From a bacterium (GTDB lineage Bacteria; Actinomycetota; Humimicrobiia; Humimicrobiales; Humimicrobiaceae): 13,413 nucleotides of DNA. The stretch spans positions 1 through 13,413 of the forward strand of contig JAUWQC010000012.1 in the NCBI GenBank assembly GCA_030611285.1, read 5' to 3'. Below, in pieces: positions 7,378 to 13,413 of this stretch. Both the position numbers and the translations under genes were made by a program. Each line of letters begins with the position of its first letter. Positions within the stretch are counted from its first letter, which is position 1. The notes under the pieces were generated by a model. That model worked only from the letters and a program-made list of their open reading frames with translations, was not told the origin of the DNA and did not search any database.

Positions 7378-8601
7378 TTGGTTTTAAATAAATCAGTATT
7401 TTTAAAAAAAAAGATAGTTCTGGGAATTACTGCCTCTATTGCAGCTTATAAGGCAGCTTCAATTTGCAGCAGACTGGCTGATATGGGTGCTGATGTAGTT
7501 CCTGTAATGACTCCTAATGCTCTAAATTTTATAACCCCCATTACTTTCAGCTCAATCTCTGGAAATAAAACTATTGTGGAGCAGTTCGCAAACGAGAAGA
7601 AAATTTACCATATCTCACTTTCCCATAGTGCAGATATTTTTTTAATTGCACCGGCTTCAGCTGATACCATTTCAAAATTATCTTATGGAATTTGTGATAA
7701 TTTACTGGCTACTTCAGCGGTTTCTGCTACCTGCCCAGTGTTGATTGCGCCGGCTATGAACGAAAGTATGTATCTTAACCCCATAATTCAGAAAAATATT
7801 CTGCGGCTGAGAAAGTCAGGAAAATATTTTTTCATAGGGCCGAAGAGTGGCAATCTGGCCTGTGGTGAGAAAGGTCTGGGAAGACTGGAAGATGAAGATA
7901 TCATAATTGAAAGACTGGGAGAGCTTCTTAATTATAGTTCCGATCTTAAAGGGAAAAAAATTGTAATTACAGCCGGTGGCACCAGGGAGTTTATTGATAC
8001 TGTAAGATATATATCCAACAGGTCCAGTGGGAAAATGGGTTATGCTCTGGCTGAAGAAGCTTATTTCAGAGGTGCTGAAAAGGTAATCCTTATAAGCACT
8101 GTAAGGAACCTGCCGCAGCCATACGGCGTAGATGTCAAATATGTTGAAGACTCAAGCGGGATGAAGAAGGTGCTGGATAAGTATTATAGCACCAATGATG
8201 TTGCTGTAATGGCAGCTGCTGTAAGCGATATAATCCCGCTTAAAAAATATAATTTTAAGTTAAAGAAAAAAAATGATATATTATCCAGAATTAGTTTTAA
8301 AGAAAATGAAAACATCCTCAAATATTTAGCTAAAGAAAAGAAAAAGAATCAATACCTGGTTGGTTTTGCTGCTGAAAGTGGTTATAATTCCAGAGATGTT
8401 TTAGAAAAGATTAAGGATAAAAATATTGATATGATTGTTGCTAATGATATCTCCAGAGAGGATATAGGAATGGAAAGCGATTATAATGAAGTTGATATAG
8501 TAAGACAGGATGGGGCTGTAAAGAAATTAGCCAGGGATAAGAAAAGGATTATTGCCAGGGGAATCTGGGATGAAATTGTAAAAAGTTTAACGGAGCGGTA
8601 A
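7378..8601 (+). CDS. coaBC: Bifunctional phosphopantothenoylcysteine decarboxylase/synthase CoaBC
   Basis: CoaBC couples 4'-phosphopantothenate to cysteine (CoaB, CTP-dependent) and decarboxylates the product (CoaC, FMN) to 4'-phosphopantetheine for coenzyme A. In this 407-residue protein the N-terminal CoaC half has [11 protein letters not shown] (16-26), the active-site His region [10 protein letters not shown] (H78), PAMNESM (125-131) with N128, and GNLACG (158-163) with C162. The CoaB half starts near residue 190 with [11 protein letters not shown] (197-207) and SNRSSGKMG (213-221). It continues with AAAVSD (279-284), a KLKKK stretch (294-298) near the expected catalytic Lys, and VGFAAES (328-334). 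The start is taken as TTG at 7378, two bases after rpoZ, because no ATG or GTG precedes the conserved core. Its ribosome binding site (AAGGAA, 7361-7366) is far upstream, so initiation is the least certain part. Confidence 0.95.
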   Translation: MVLNKSVFLKKKIVLGITASIAAYKAASICSRLADMGADVVPVMTPNALNFITPITFSSISGNKTIVEQFANEKKIYHISLSHSADIFLIAPASADTISKLSYGICDNLLATSAVSATCPVLIAPAMNESMYLNPIIQKNILRLRKSGKYFFIGPKSGNLACGEKGLGRLEDEDIIIERLGELLNYSSDLKGKKIVITAGGTREFIDTVRYISNRSSGKMGYALAEEAYFRGAEKVILISTVRNLPQPYGVDVKYVEDSSGMKKVLDKYYSTNDVAVMAAAVSDIIPLKKYNFKLKKKNDILSRISFKENENILKYLAKEKKKNQYLVGFAAESGYNSRDVLEKIKDKNIDMIVANDISREDIGMESDYNEVDIVRQDGAVKKLARDKKRIIARGIWDEIVKSLTER

Positions 8602-8611
8602 AAGTTTTGAT

Positions 8612-8617
8612 AGGAGG
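8612..8617 (+). promoter_or_regulatory. Ribosome binding site fixing the metK start
   Basis: AGGAGG, a full consensus, ends four bases before ATG at 8622. The reading frame could be extended to TTG at 8607, but that start would lie upstream of this site and has none of its own, so 8622 is chosen. Confidence 0.85.
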
Positions 8618-8621
8618 AATA

Positions 8622-9827
8622 ATGACAAAGAAAAGGGATTTCTTATTTACTTCGGAATCAGTTACTGAAGGTCACCCGGACAAGATGGCTGATCAAATTT
8701 CAGATGCAATTCTTGATGCTATGATAGCTGATGATCCCAGATGCAGGACTGCCATAGAGACGTTGCTTAAAACAGGAATTGTAGTAGTAGCAGGTGAAGT
8801 TGCCACTACTACTTATGTAGAAATTCCTGATATTGTTAGAGAAGTTATTAAAAATATAGGCTACACCAGGGCAAAATATGGTTTTGATTATGAGACCTGC
8901 GGTGTTATTTCTTCTATTGGAAAGCAATCGCCTAATATCGCCCAGGGTGTGAATAAAGCTTATGAGGCCAGAGTAGGAAATGGATATGAAAATGAATTTG
9001 ATACTCAGGGTGCTGGAGACCAGGGAATGATGTTCGGTTATGCGTGCAATGAAACTGAGGAGTTTATGCCCCTTCCTATCCAGTTGGCTCACAGGCTGTC
9101 TCACCGGTTATCTGAAGTTAGAAAGGCAGGGATACTGTCATACTTGCGGCCTGACGGTAAAACGCAGGTAACGGTAAGATATGAAAATGACAGGCCAGTT
9201 TCAGTTGAAACCATTGTAATAGCTTGTCAACATGCTCCCAATATTGATATAGAAACACAAATAACACCGGATATCAAAGAATTTGTAATAAAACCAATTG
9301 TTCCTCAGGAGTATTTAAGCAAGGATTTAAAGTTATTTGTAAACCCAACCGGGGAATTTACTATCGGCGGTCCCATGGGTGATACCGGGGTTACCGGGAG
9401 AAAAATAGTTATAGATACCTATGGTGGAATGGCAAGACATGGCGGAGGGTGTTTTTCAGGGAAAGATCCTTCTAAAGTTGATAGGTCGGCTTCCTACGCG
9501 GTAAGATATGTTGCCAAAAATCTGGTAGCAAGCGGGGCTGCTGACAGGCTTGAAATAGAAGTAGCTTATGCCATTGGTGTATCGCACCCAGTATCAGTTA
9601 TGGTAGAAACATTTGGCACTGAAAAAGTGGATGTTAAAAAAATTGAAAAGGCAGTAAAAGAAATATTTGACCTAAGACCGGCAGCGATTATTAAAAACTT
9701 GAATTTACTCAGGCCAATTTACAAGAAGACTGCTGCTTACGGACATTTTGGGAGGCATGACAGAGATTTCACCTGGGAAAAACTGGATAAAGTTGATGAA
9801 ATTAAAAGTTTTCTGGGTCTTAAATAA
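8622..9827 (+). CDS. metK: S-adenosylmethionine synthase MetK
   Basis: MetK forms S-adenosylmethionine from methionine and ATP, releasing phosphate and pyrophosphate. The enzyme works as a tetramer with Mg2+ and K+. The 401-residue protein has [20 protein letters not shown] at 9-28, including the ATP-binding [16 protein letters not shown] at 130-140 is the signature hexapeptide region, and [16 protein letters not shown] at 274-289 is the P-loop-like signature 2. Most homologues that I recall have Ala where C277 stands here and Thr where S284 stands here. Both are mild changes near the active site. Length is slightly above the E. coli enzyme. The start is set by a consensus ribosome binding site in the 20-base gap after coaBC. 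The coaBC-metK order is usual in actinobacteria. Confidence 0.97.
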   Translation: MTKKRDFLFTSESVTEGHPDKMADQISDAILDAMIADDPRCRTAIETLLKTGIVVVAGEVATTTYVEIPDIVREVIKNIGYTRAKYGFDYETCGVISSIGKQSPNIAQGVNKAYEARVGNGYENEFDTQGAGDQGMMFGYACNETEEFMPLPIQLAHRLSHRLSEVRKAGILSYLRPDGKTQVTVRYENDRPVSVETIVIACQHAPNIDIETQITPDIKEFVIKPIVPQEYLSKDLKLFVNPTGEFTIGGPMGDTGVTGRKIVIDTYGGMARHGGGCFSGKDPSKVDRSASYAVRYVAKNLVASGAADRLEIEVAYAIGVSHPVSVMVETFGTEKVDVKKIEKAVKEIFDLRPAAIIKNLNLLRPIYKKTAAYGHFGRHDRDFTWEKLDKVDEIKSFLGLK

Positions 9828-9841
9828 TTATAGTGTTTTAA

Positions 9842-12115
9842 ATGGGTAGAAATAAAAAATATGCAGAGGTTTATATAGATATAAAAGCCTTTGATATTGA
9901 TCATGCTTTTGACTACAGGATACCACCGCATTTATCTTCCGATATTGGTACTGGAAGAATTGTTCAGGTTCCCTTTAAAAATAGAGTTGAAGTTGGCTAC
10001 ATTGTAAAAATTAAAGATAAGTCAGAACTTAAAGACAGGGAAATAAAAGATATTTTAAAAGTAGTAGAAAAGAGGTCTGTTTTTAACGCGGAGAGACTTG
10101 AGCTTATTCGTTGGATTAGCCAGTATTATATTCAACCGCTGGGGAGTGTAATTAAGTTTTTCCTGCCCCCCGGGGGAAAGTATAGACAGGCAATTAACAG
10201 TCCCGGGGTTACCGGAGTTCAATTAAAATTCAAAGATTACATAACTTTAAACAGGACTGGATATGACCTGATAAAAGATAAGATAAACTGGAAAAGAAAT
10301 TTCTCACAGAAAAAAATAATTGATTATTTGGTTTCAGGTGGTGAAGTTTTAAAAGAAAAACTTATAAAAGATACCGGTTCAGGCTATTTGAGCCTGGCCA
10401 GTCTTGCAGATAAAAATATTATATCCATAGTAAAAAAAAGACAAAAAAGGGATTTTAGGTACGAATACTGGCCTGACAAAGAATTAAAGAAAAAAAAGGT
10501 AATTTTAAACCCCTATCAAAAAAATGCCCTGCGCAGTATAGATGATGCCATTCAGAAAAACATTTTTCACAAGTTTCTGATCGAAGGCGTAACTGGCAGC
10601 GGAAAGACTGATGTTTATATAGCTGTGTGCAGGAAAGTAATAGAGAAGAAAAAAAGGGCACTTATTCTTACCCCTGAAATTTCCTTAATTCCCCAGCTGT
10701 TTTCAAGATTTGAATCTGAGTTGGGGTCCAGGGTCTGTGTGTATCATTCTAATATGAATGAAGCGGAAAGATATGAAAGATGGCTTGATATATGGGAAAA
10801 TGAGTTTGACGTAATAATAGGAACAAGATCTTCAATTTTTACTCCTATAGGTAAACTGGGCGTGATAATACTGGATGAAGAGCATGACCCATCCTATAAG
10901 GAAGGAACAAGAGTCAGATATAATACCGGTGATGTGGCAATAAAACTGGGGGAAATACTGAATATCCCTGTGGTTATGGGGAGCGCAACTCCCAGTATTG
11001 TTACCAGGTATAAAGTAGAGAACGAAAATGATTTTACATTGCTAGAGATTCCGGTTAAAGCCCAGAGCAGCAGTCCACTGGAGGTGCAAGTAGTTGACTT
11101 AAAAAAAATAGACCGCTTTAAAGAAGATACGGTTATAACCGGTAAATTATTTACTGCGATCAGTGAGGAATTAGAAAAAAATAATAAGATAATTATATTT
11201 TTAAATAGAAGGGGATACAGTAATTTTGTAATATGCAATAAATGCGGCAGTGTGCCTAAATGTTCTGCCTGTGACCTTTCCTATAATTACCATAGTGATC
11301 GCAGGAAACTGGTATGCCACCATTGTGGGAGGGAGCAAAATTATAGCGGGAGGTGCCCTGTTTGCGGCGCAGATAATATCTTTTTATGCGGTACCGGAAT
11401 TCAGAGGGTGCAGTCCAAGCTTAAGATGAGATTTAAAAACACACCCATACTTAGAATGGATTCGGATATAACTGTAAGGAAGAAGTCACACCAGGAAATA
11501 CTAAACAGGTTTATTTCCCCTGGCGGGTCAATCCTTATAGGTACCCAGATGGTAGCCAAAGGACTGGATATTGAAGATGTAACTCTGGTAGGAGTTATTA
11601 ATTGTGATAGTATGCTGGGGCTTCCTGATTATCATATGAATGAAAGAGTTTATCAGCTTATTACCCAGGTATCGGGAAGAGCGGGCAGGAAGAGAAAGAA
11701 GGGCAGGGTAATAATCCAGACCTATAATCCCCAGAGTAGTGTTATGAAAAATATACTGGCCGGCGATTATGAATCATTTTACGGCCAGGAGCTGACCAGC
11801 AGAAAGGAGCTTTGTTATCCTCCTTTTTCTAATCTAATAAATATTATAATTTCAGGGAAAGAAGAAAATAGGGTAAAGAAAGATATAAAAGAATTATTTG
11901 CAGAAATAAGCAAAGGTATCGGAAATGGCAGCAGCATACTGGGACCTGCTCCTGCTCCTTTTTATAAAATAAATTTATTTTACAGATGGCATATAATAAT
12001 AAAGTCTAAAAATATTGGGTATTCAAATAAGATATTGTCTGAGATATTAAAGAGATTTAAAAAATTTGATAAAAATAAGATAATTATTGACGTAGATCCT
12101 GTGTGGATATTGTAA
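9842..12115 (+). CDS. priA: Primosomal protein N' (replication restart helicase PriA)
   Basis: PriA recognises stalled forks and D-loops and reloads the replicative helicase. The 757-residue protein has the N-terminal 3'-DNA-binding domain (about 8-110, AFDYRIPPHL at 22-31) and a winged-helix region. The superfamily 2 helicase core follows: Walker A GVTGSGKT (249-256), DEEH box (345-348) and GSATPS (380-385). Two zinc clusters interrupt helicase lobe 2, with C465, C468, C474, C477, C492, C495, C505 and C508. Lobe 2 ends with GTQMVAKGLD (567-576) and QVSGRAGRK (609-617). All catalytic and zinc residues are present. This contrasts with the mycobacterial and streptomycete homologues, which lack recognisable helicase motifs. 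It starts 14 bases after metK with no obvious Shine-Dalgarno sequence, but the N-terminus fits the family. Confidence 0.96.
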   Translation: MGRNKKYAEVYIDIKAFDIDHAFDYRIPPHLSSDIGTGRIVQVPFKNRVEVGYIVKIKDKSELKDREIKDILKVVEKRSVFNAERLELIRWISQYYIQPLGSVIKFFLPPGGKYRQAINSPGVTGVQLKFKDYITLNRTGYDLIKDKINWKRNFSQKKIIDYLVSGGEVLKEKLIKDTGSGYLSLASLADKNIISIVKKRQKRDFRYEYWPDKELKKKKVILNPYQKNALRSIDDAIQKNIFHKFLIEGVTGSGKTDVYIAVCRKVIEKKKRALILTPEISLIPQLFSRFESELGSRVCVYHSNMNEAERYERWLDIWENEFDVIIGTRSSIFTPIGKLGVIILDEEHDPSYKEGTRVRYNTGDVAIKLGEILNIPVVMGSATPSIVTRYKVENENDFTLLEIPVKAQSSSPLEVQVVDLKKIDRFKEDTVITGKLFTAISEELEKNNKIIIFLNRRGYSNFVICNKCGSVPKCSACDLSYNYHSDRRKLVCHHCGREQNYSGRCPVCGADNIFLCGTGIQRVQSKLKMRFKNTPILRMDSDITVRKKSHQEILNRFISPGGSILIGTQMVAKGLDIEDVTLVGVINCDSMLGLPDYHMNERVYQLITQVSGRAGRKRKKGRVIIQTYNPQSSVMKNILAGDYESFYGQELTSRKELCYPPFSNLINIIISGKEENRVKKDIKELFAEISKGIGNGSSILGPAPAPFYKINLFYRWHIIIKSKNIGYSNKILSEILKRFKKFDKNKIIIDVDPVWIL

Positions 12116-12133
12116 ATTTGTGAAAGGCACAAG

Positions 12134-12622
12134 ATGGCAGTTAAAAAAATTAGAAAAATTGGGGATCCGGTCTTAAGAGAGAAAAGCAAAAACGTGGGAA
12201 AAATAGACAGCAAACTCCTGGGACTGGTCAATGATATGATCGATACATTAAATAACGAGGGTGGAGTAGGCCTGGCTGCTCCCCAAATAGGGATAACCCG
12301 AAGAGTAATTATTGTTAATCTTGAAGGTAAGATTCAGACATTCATAAATCCGGTGATTGAAGTTCTGGACGATAAAAAAATAGAGAGTGATGAAGGCTGC
12401 CTGAGTATACATTCCATAAAGGGTTTCTGCGTTAAAAGATTTCCCAGGGTTAAAGTAAAGGCAAAAGATCTGGAAGGTAATGATATTACACTGGTAGCGG
12501 AAGATTTGCTTGCAAGAATATTTCAGCATGAGATTGACCATCTTAATGGGATAATGTATATTGACCATCTTGACCGCAAATCAAAAAGAGAACTGCTCTC
12601 TAAGATTAATGAGATAAAATAA
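12134..12622 (+). CDS. def: Peptide deformylase
   Basis: Def removes the formyl group from the N-terminal methionine of nascent proteins, using a Fe2+ or other divalent metal. The 162-residue protein has all three family motifs. These are GVGLAAPQIG (44-53), EGCLS (87-91) with metal ligand C89, and QHEIDHLNG (131-139) with ligands H132 and H136 and catalytic E133. The spacing is that of type 1 deformylases, with no insertion. The ATG at 12134 follows priA by 18 bases and has GAAAGG (12122-12127) six bases upstream. It pairs functionally with the next gene, fmt, which adds the formyl group to initiator tRNA. This is a very common arrangement. Confidence 0.97.
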   Translation: MAVKKIRKIGDPVLREKSKNVGKIDSKLLGLVNDMIDTLNNEGGVGLAAPQIGITRRVIIVNLEGKIQTFINPVIEVLDDKKIESDEGCLSIHSIKGFCVKRFPRVKVKAKDLEGNDITLVAEDLLARIFQHEIDHLNGIMYIDHLDRKSKRELLSKINEIK

Positions 12623-12660
12623 AATATTTAAAATAGGGCTTCATGAAATTAAAAATTCGG

Positions 12661-12666
12661 AAGGAG
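12661..12666 (+). promoter_or_regulatory. Ribosome binding site supporting the TTG start of fmt
   Basis: AAGGAG ends seven bases before TTG at 12674, and the family N-terminus (MKILFFGSS) begins exactly there. An ATG at 12643 upstream is in another frame and encodes nothing recognisable. Confidence 0.75.
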
Positions 12667-12673
12667 ACTTTAA

Positions 12674-13413
12674 TTGAAAATATTGTTTTTCGGCTCTTCA
12701 GAAATCTCAGTTCCTTTTCTGGAAGAAATATATAAATCCCGGCATAGTATAACCTCAGTTGTAACTGCTGCCGATAAGCCGGCAGGAAGAGGAAGAAGGA
12801 CTACTCCCAACATAGTAAAGAAAAAAGCCATTGAATTGGGTATTGACTTTATACAGATTGAAAAGTTTGACCATAGTTTTTTTAATAAATTTGCAGAGCT
12901 AGAATTTGATAGGGTGGTAGTAGCTTCTTTTGGTAAGATACTTCCTGAGAAGATATTTAAACTTACTACTGCCAGGTGGTTGAATGTGCACCCGTCACTA
13001 CTGCCCAGATATAGAGGTCCCACACCTATTATAAGCGCCCTTTTAAATGGCGATAGAGTAAGTGGGGTGAGTATAATCGAGGTAGTACCTGAAGTGGATG
13101 CCGGTGGTATATATGCACAGGTAAAGTTTGGAGTGGAAGAAGATGATAACAGGGACAGCCTTGAGCAAAAATCAGTAAAATTTGGAAAACCCCTTCTGAT
13201 AACAGTACTTGACCTTATAGAAAATGAAAATCTGAAACCCTACCCTCAGGATGAGAAAGATGTAATTTATAGTCATAAGATTATAAAAGAAGACTTAAAA
13301 ATTAACTGGGATAACAGCGCAGTGAAAATAGTCAACAAAATTAGAGCTTTCAGCTCAAACCCAGGTGCTTATTGTCTATGGAAAGGTTTAAGGATAAAAA
13401 TTCTTAAAGCAAA
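12674..13413 (+). CDS. fmt: Methionyl-tRNA formyltransferase, 3' end beyond window
   Basis: Fmt transfers a formyl group from 10-formyltetrahydrofolate to Met-tRNA(fMet) for translation initiation. The frame stays open to the window end, giving 246 complete codons of a protein normally 300 to 320 long. The part seen is therefore the whole formyl-transferase domain and the beginning of the C-terminal tRNA-binding domain. Motifs seen are KPAGRGRRTTP (35-45), a close match to the family loop, and NVHPSLLPRYRG (104-115) with catalytic N104 and H106. D142 in EVDAGG occupies the position of the third catalytic residue. The family's DTGD is DAGG here. IRAFSSNPGAY (223-233) is the usual linker-region motif. 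The start is TTG with a good ribosome binding site, 51 bases after def. Confidence 0.94.
   Translation, partial: MKILFFGSSEISVPFLEEIYKSRHSITSVVTAADKPAGRGRRTTPNIVKKKAIELGIDFIQIEKFDHSFFNKFAELEFDRVVVASFGKILPEKIFKLTTARWLNVHPSLLPRYRGPTPIISALLNGDRVSGVSIIEVVPEVDAGGIYAQVKFGVEEDDNRDSLEQKSVKFGKPLLITVLDLIENENLKPYPQDEKDVIYSHKIIKEDLKINWDNSAVKIVNKIRAFSSNPGAYCLWKGLRIKILKA

Noticed and set aside
8700..9104. A 134-residue open frame on the minus strand inside metK
   Set aside because: It lies wholly antisense to a secure metK, has no recognisable motif and no supporting ribosome binding site. It is a shadow of the codon pattern on the other strand.
9793..9841. Promoter for priA at the end of metK
   Set aside because: TATAGT at 9829-9834 resembles a -10 box, but no acceptable -35 box lies 16 to 18 bases upstream, and transcription would begin at or after the priA start codon.
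12606..12634. Promoter for fmt in the def-fmt gap
   Set aside because: TAAAAT at 12629-12634 is a fair -10 match, but the -35 position reads TTAATG, only three of six matches. In AT-rich DNA this is expected by chance.
12643..12673. Small gene starting at the ATG at 12643
   Set aside because: It runs in another frame across the fmt start, is about 30 codons long, has no ribosome binding site and has no recognisable product.
12670..13023. A 117-residue minus-strand open frame opposite fmt
   Set aside because: The plus-strand frame carries clear Fmt motifs through the same bases, and the minus-strand protein shows no family resemblance.
1..13413. Mobile elements, phage genes, CRISPR arrays, toxin-antitoxin or defence genes
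   Set aside because: All genes are core metabolic or information-processing genes in one direction with minimal gaps. I saw no repeats of array type, terminal inverted repeats, transposase motifs or compositional breaks.

Overview
The window is a compact, entirely plus-strand run of core housekeeping genes. The order is carB (5' end missing), pyrK, pyrD, pyrF, pyrE, then mihF, gmk, rpoZ, coaBC, metK, priA, def and fmt (3' end missing). There are no RNA genes, mobile elements, CRISPR arrays or transfer signatures that I can see, and no gap between genes exceeds about 80 bases.

Organism: the DNA is AT-rich, with Arg mostly AGA/AGG, many ATA Ile codons and long A/T runs. The gene order and the mIHF-type nucleoid protein are nevertheless actinobacterial. 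In Mycobacterium and relatives carB, pyrF, mihF, gmk, rpoZ, coaBC and metK lie in this same order, with priA, def and fmt close by. Together with an NAD-linked dihydroorotate dehydrogenase (pyrK plus class 1B pyrD), this suggests an anaerobic, deep-branching, low-GC actinobacterial lineage, perhaps an uncultured subsurface or sediment group. That assignment is inference from synteny and composition, not from a search.

Region 1 (1-6141) is the distal part of a de novo UMP biosynthesis operon. CarB makes carbamoyl phosphate, PyrD/PyrK oxidise dihydroorotate to orotate with NAD+, PyrE adds the ribose phosphate and PyrF decarboxylates OMP to UMP. Each of these genes overlaps the next by 1 to 8 bases, so translation is probably coupled. 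The start of the operon, where carA, pyrB, pyrC and any PyrR attenuator would be expected, lies upstream of the window.

Region 2 (6142-6217) is the only gap that looks like a control region. It contains a strong sigma-70-like promoter with a palindrome over its -10 box.

Region 3 (6218-13413) holds mihF (nucleoid protein), gmk (GMP kinase), rpoZ (RNA polymerase omega), coaBC (coenzyme A synthesis), metK (S-adenosylmethionine synthesis), priA (replication restart), def and fmt (N-formylmethionine cycle). Gaps are 2 to 51 bases and no intrinsic terminator is visible, so much of it may be one transcription unit.

I looked for an undescribed system and did not find one. The points worth a second look are small: mIHF with altered DNA-contact residues, the palindromic promoter upstream of it, a perfect 13-bp inverted repeat inside pyrK, and the low-GC actinobacterial context.
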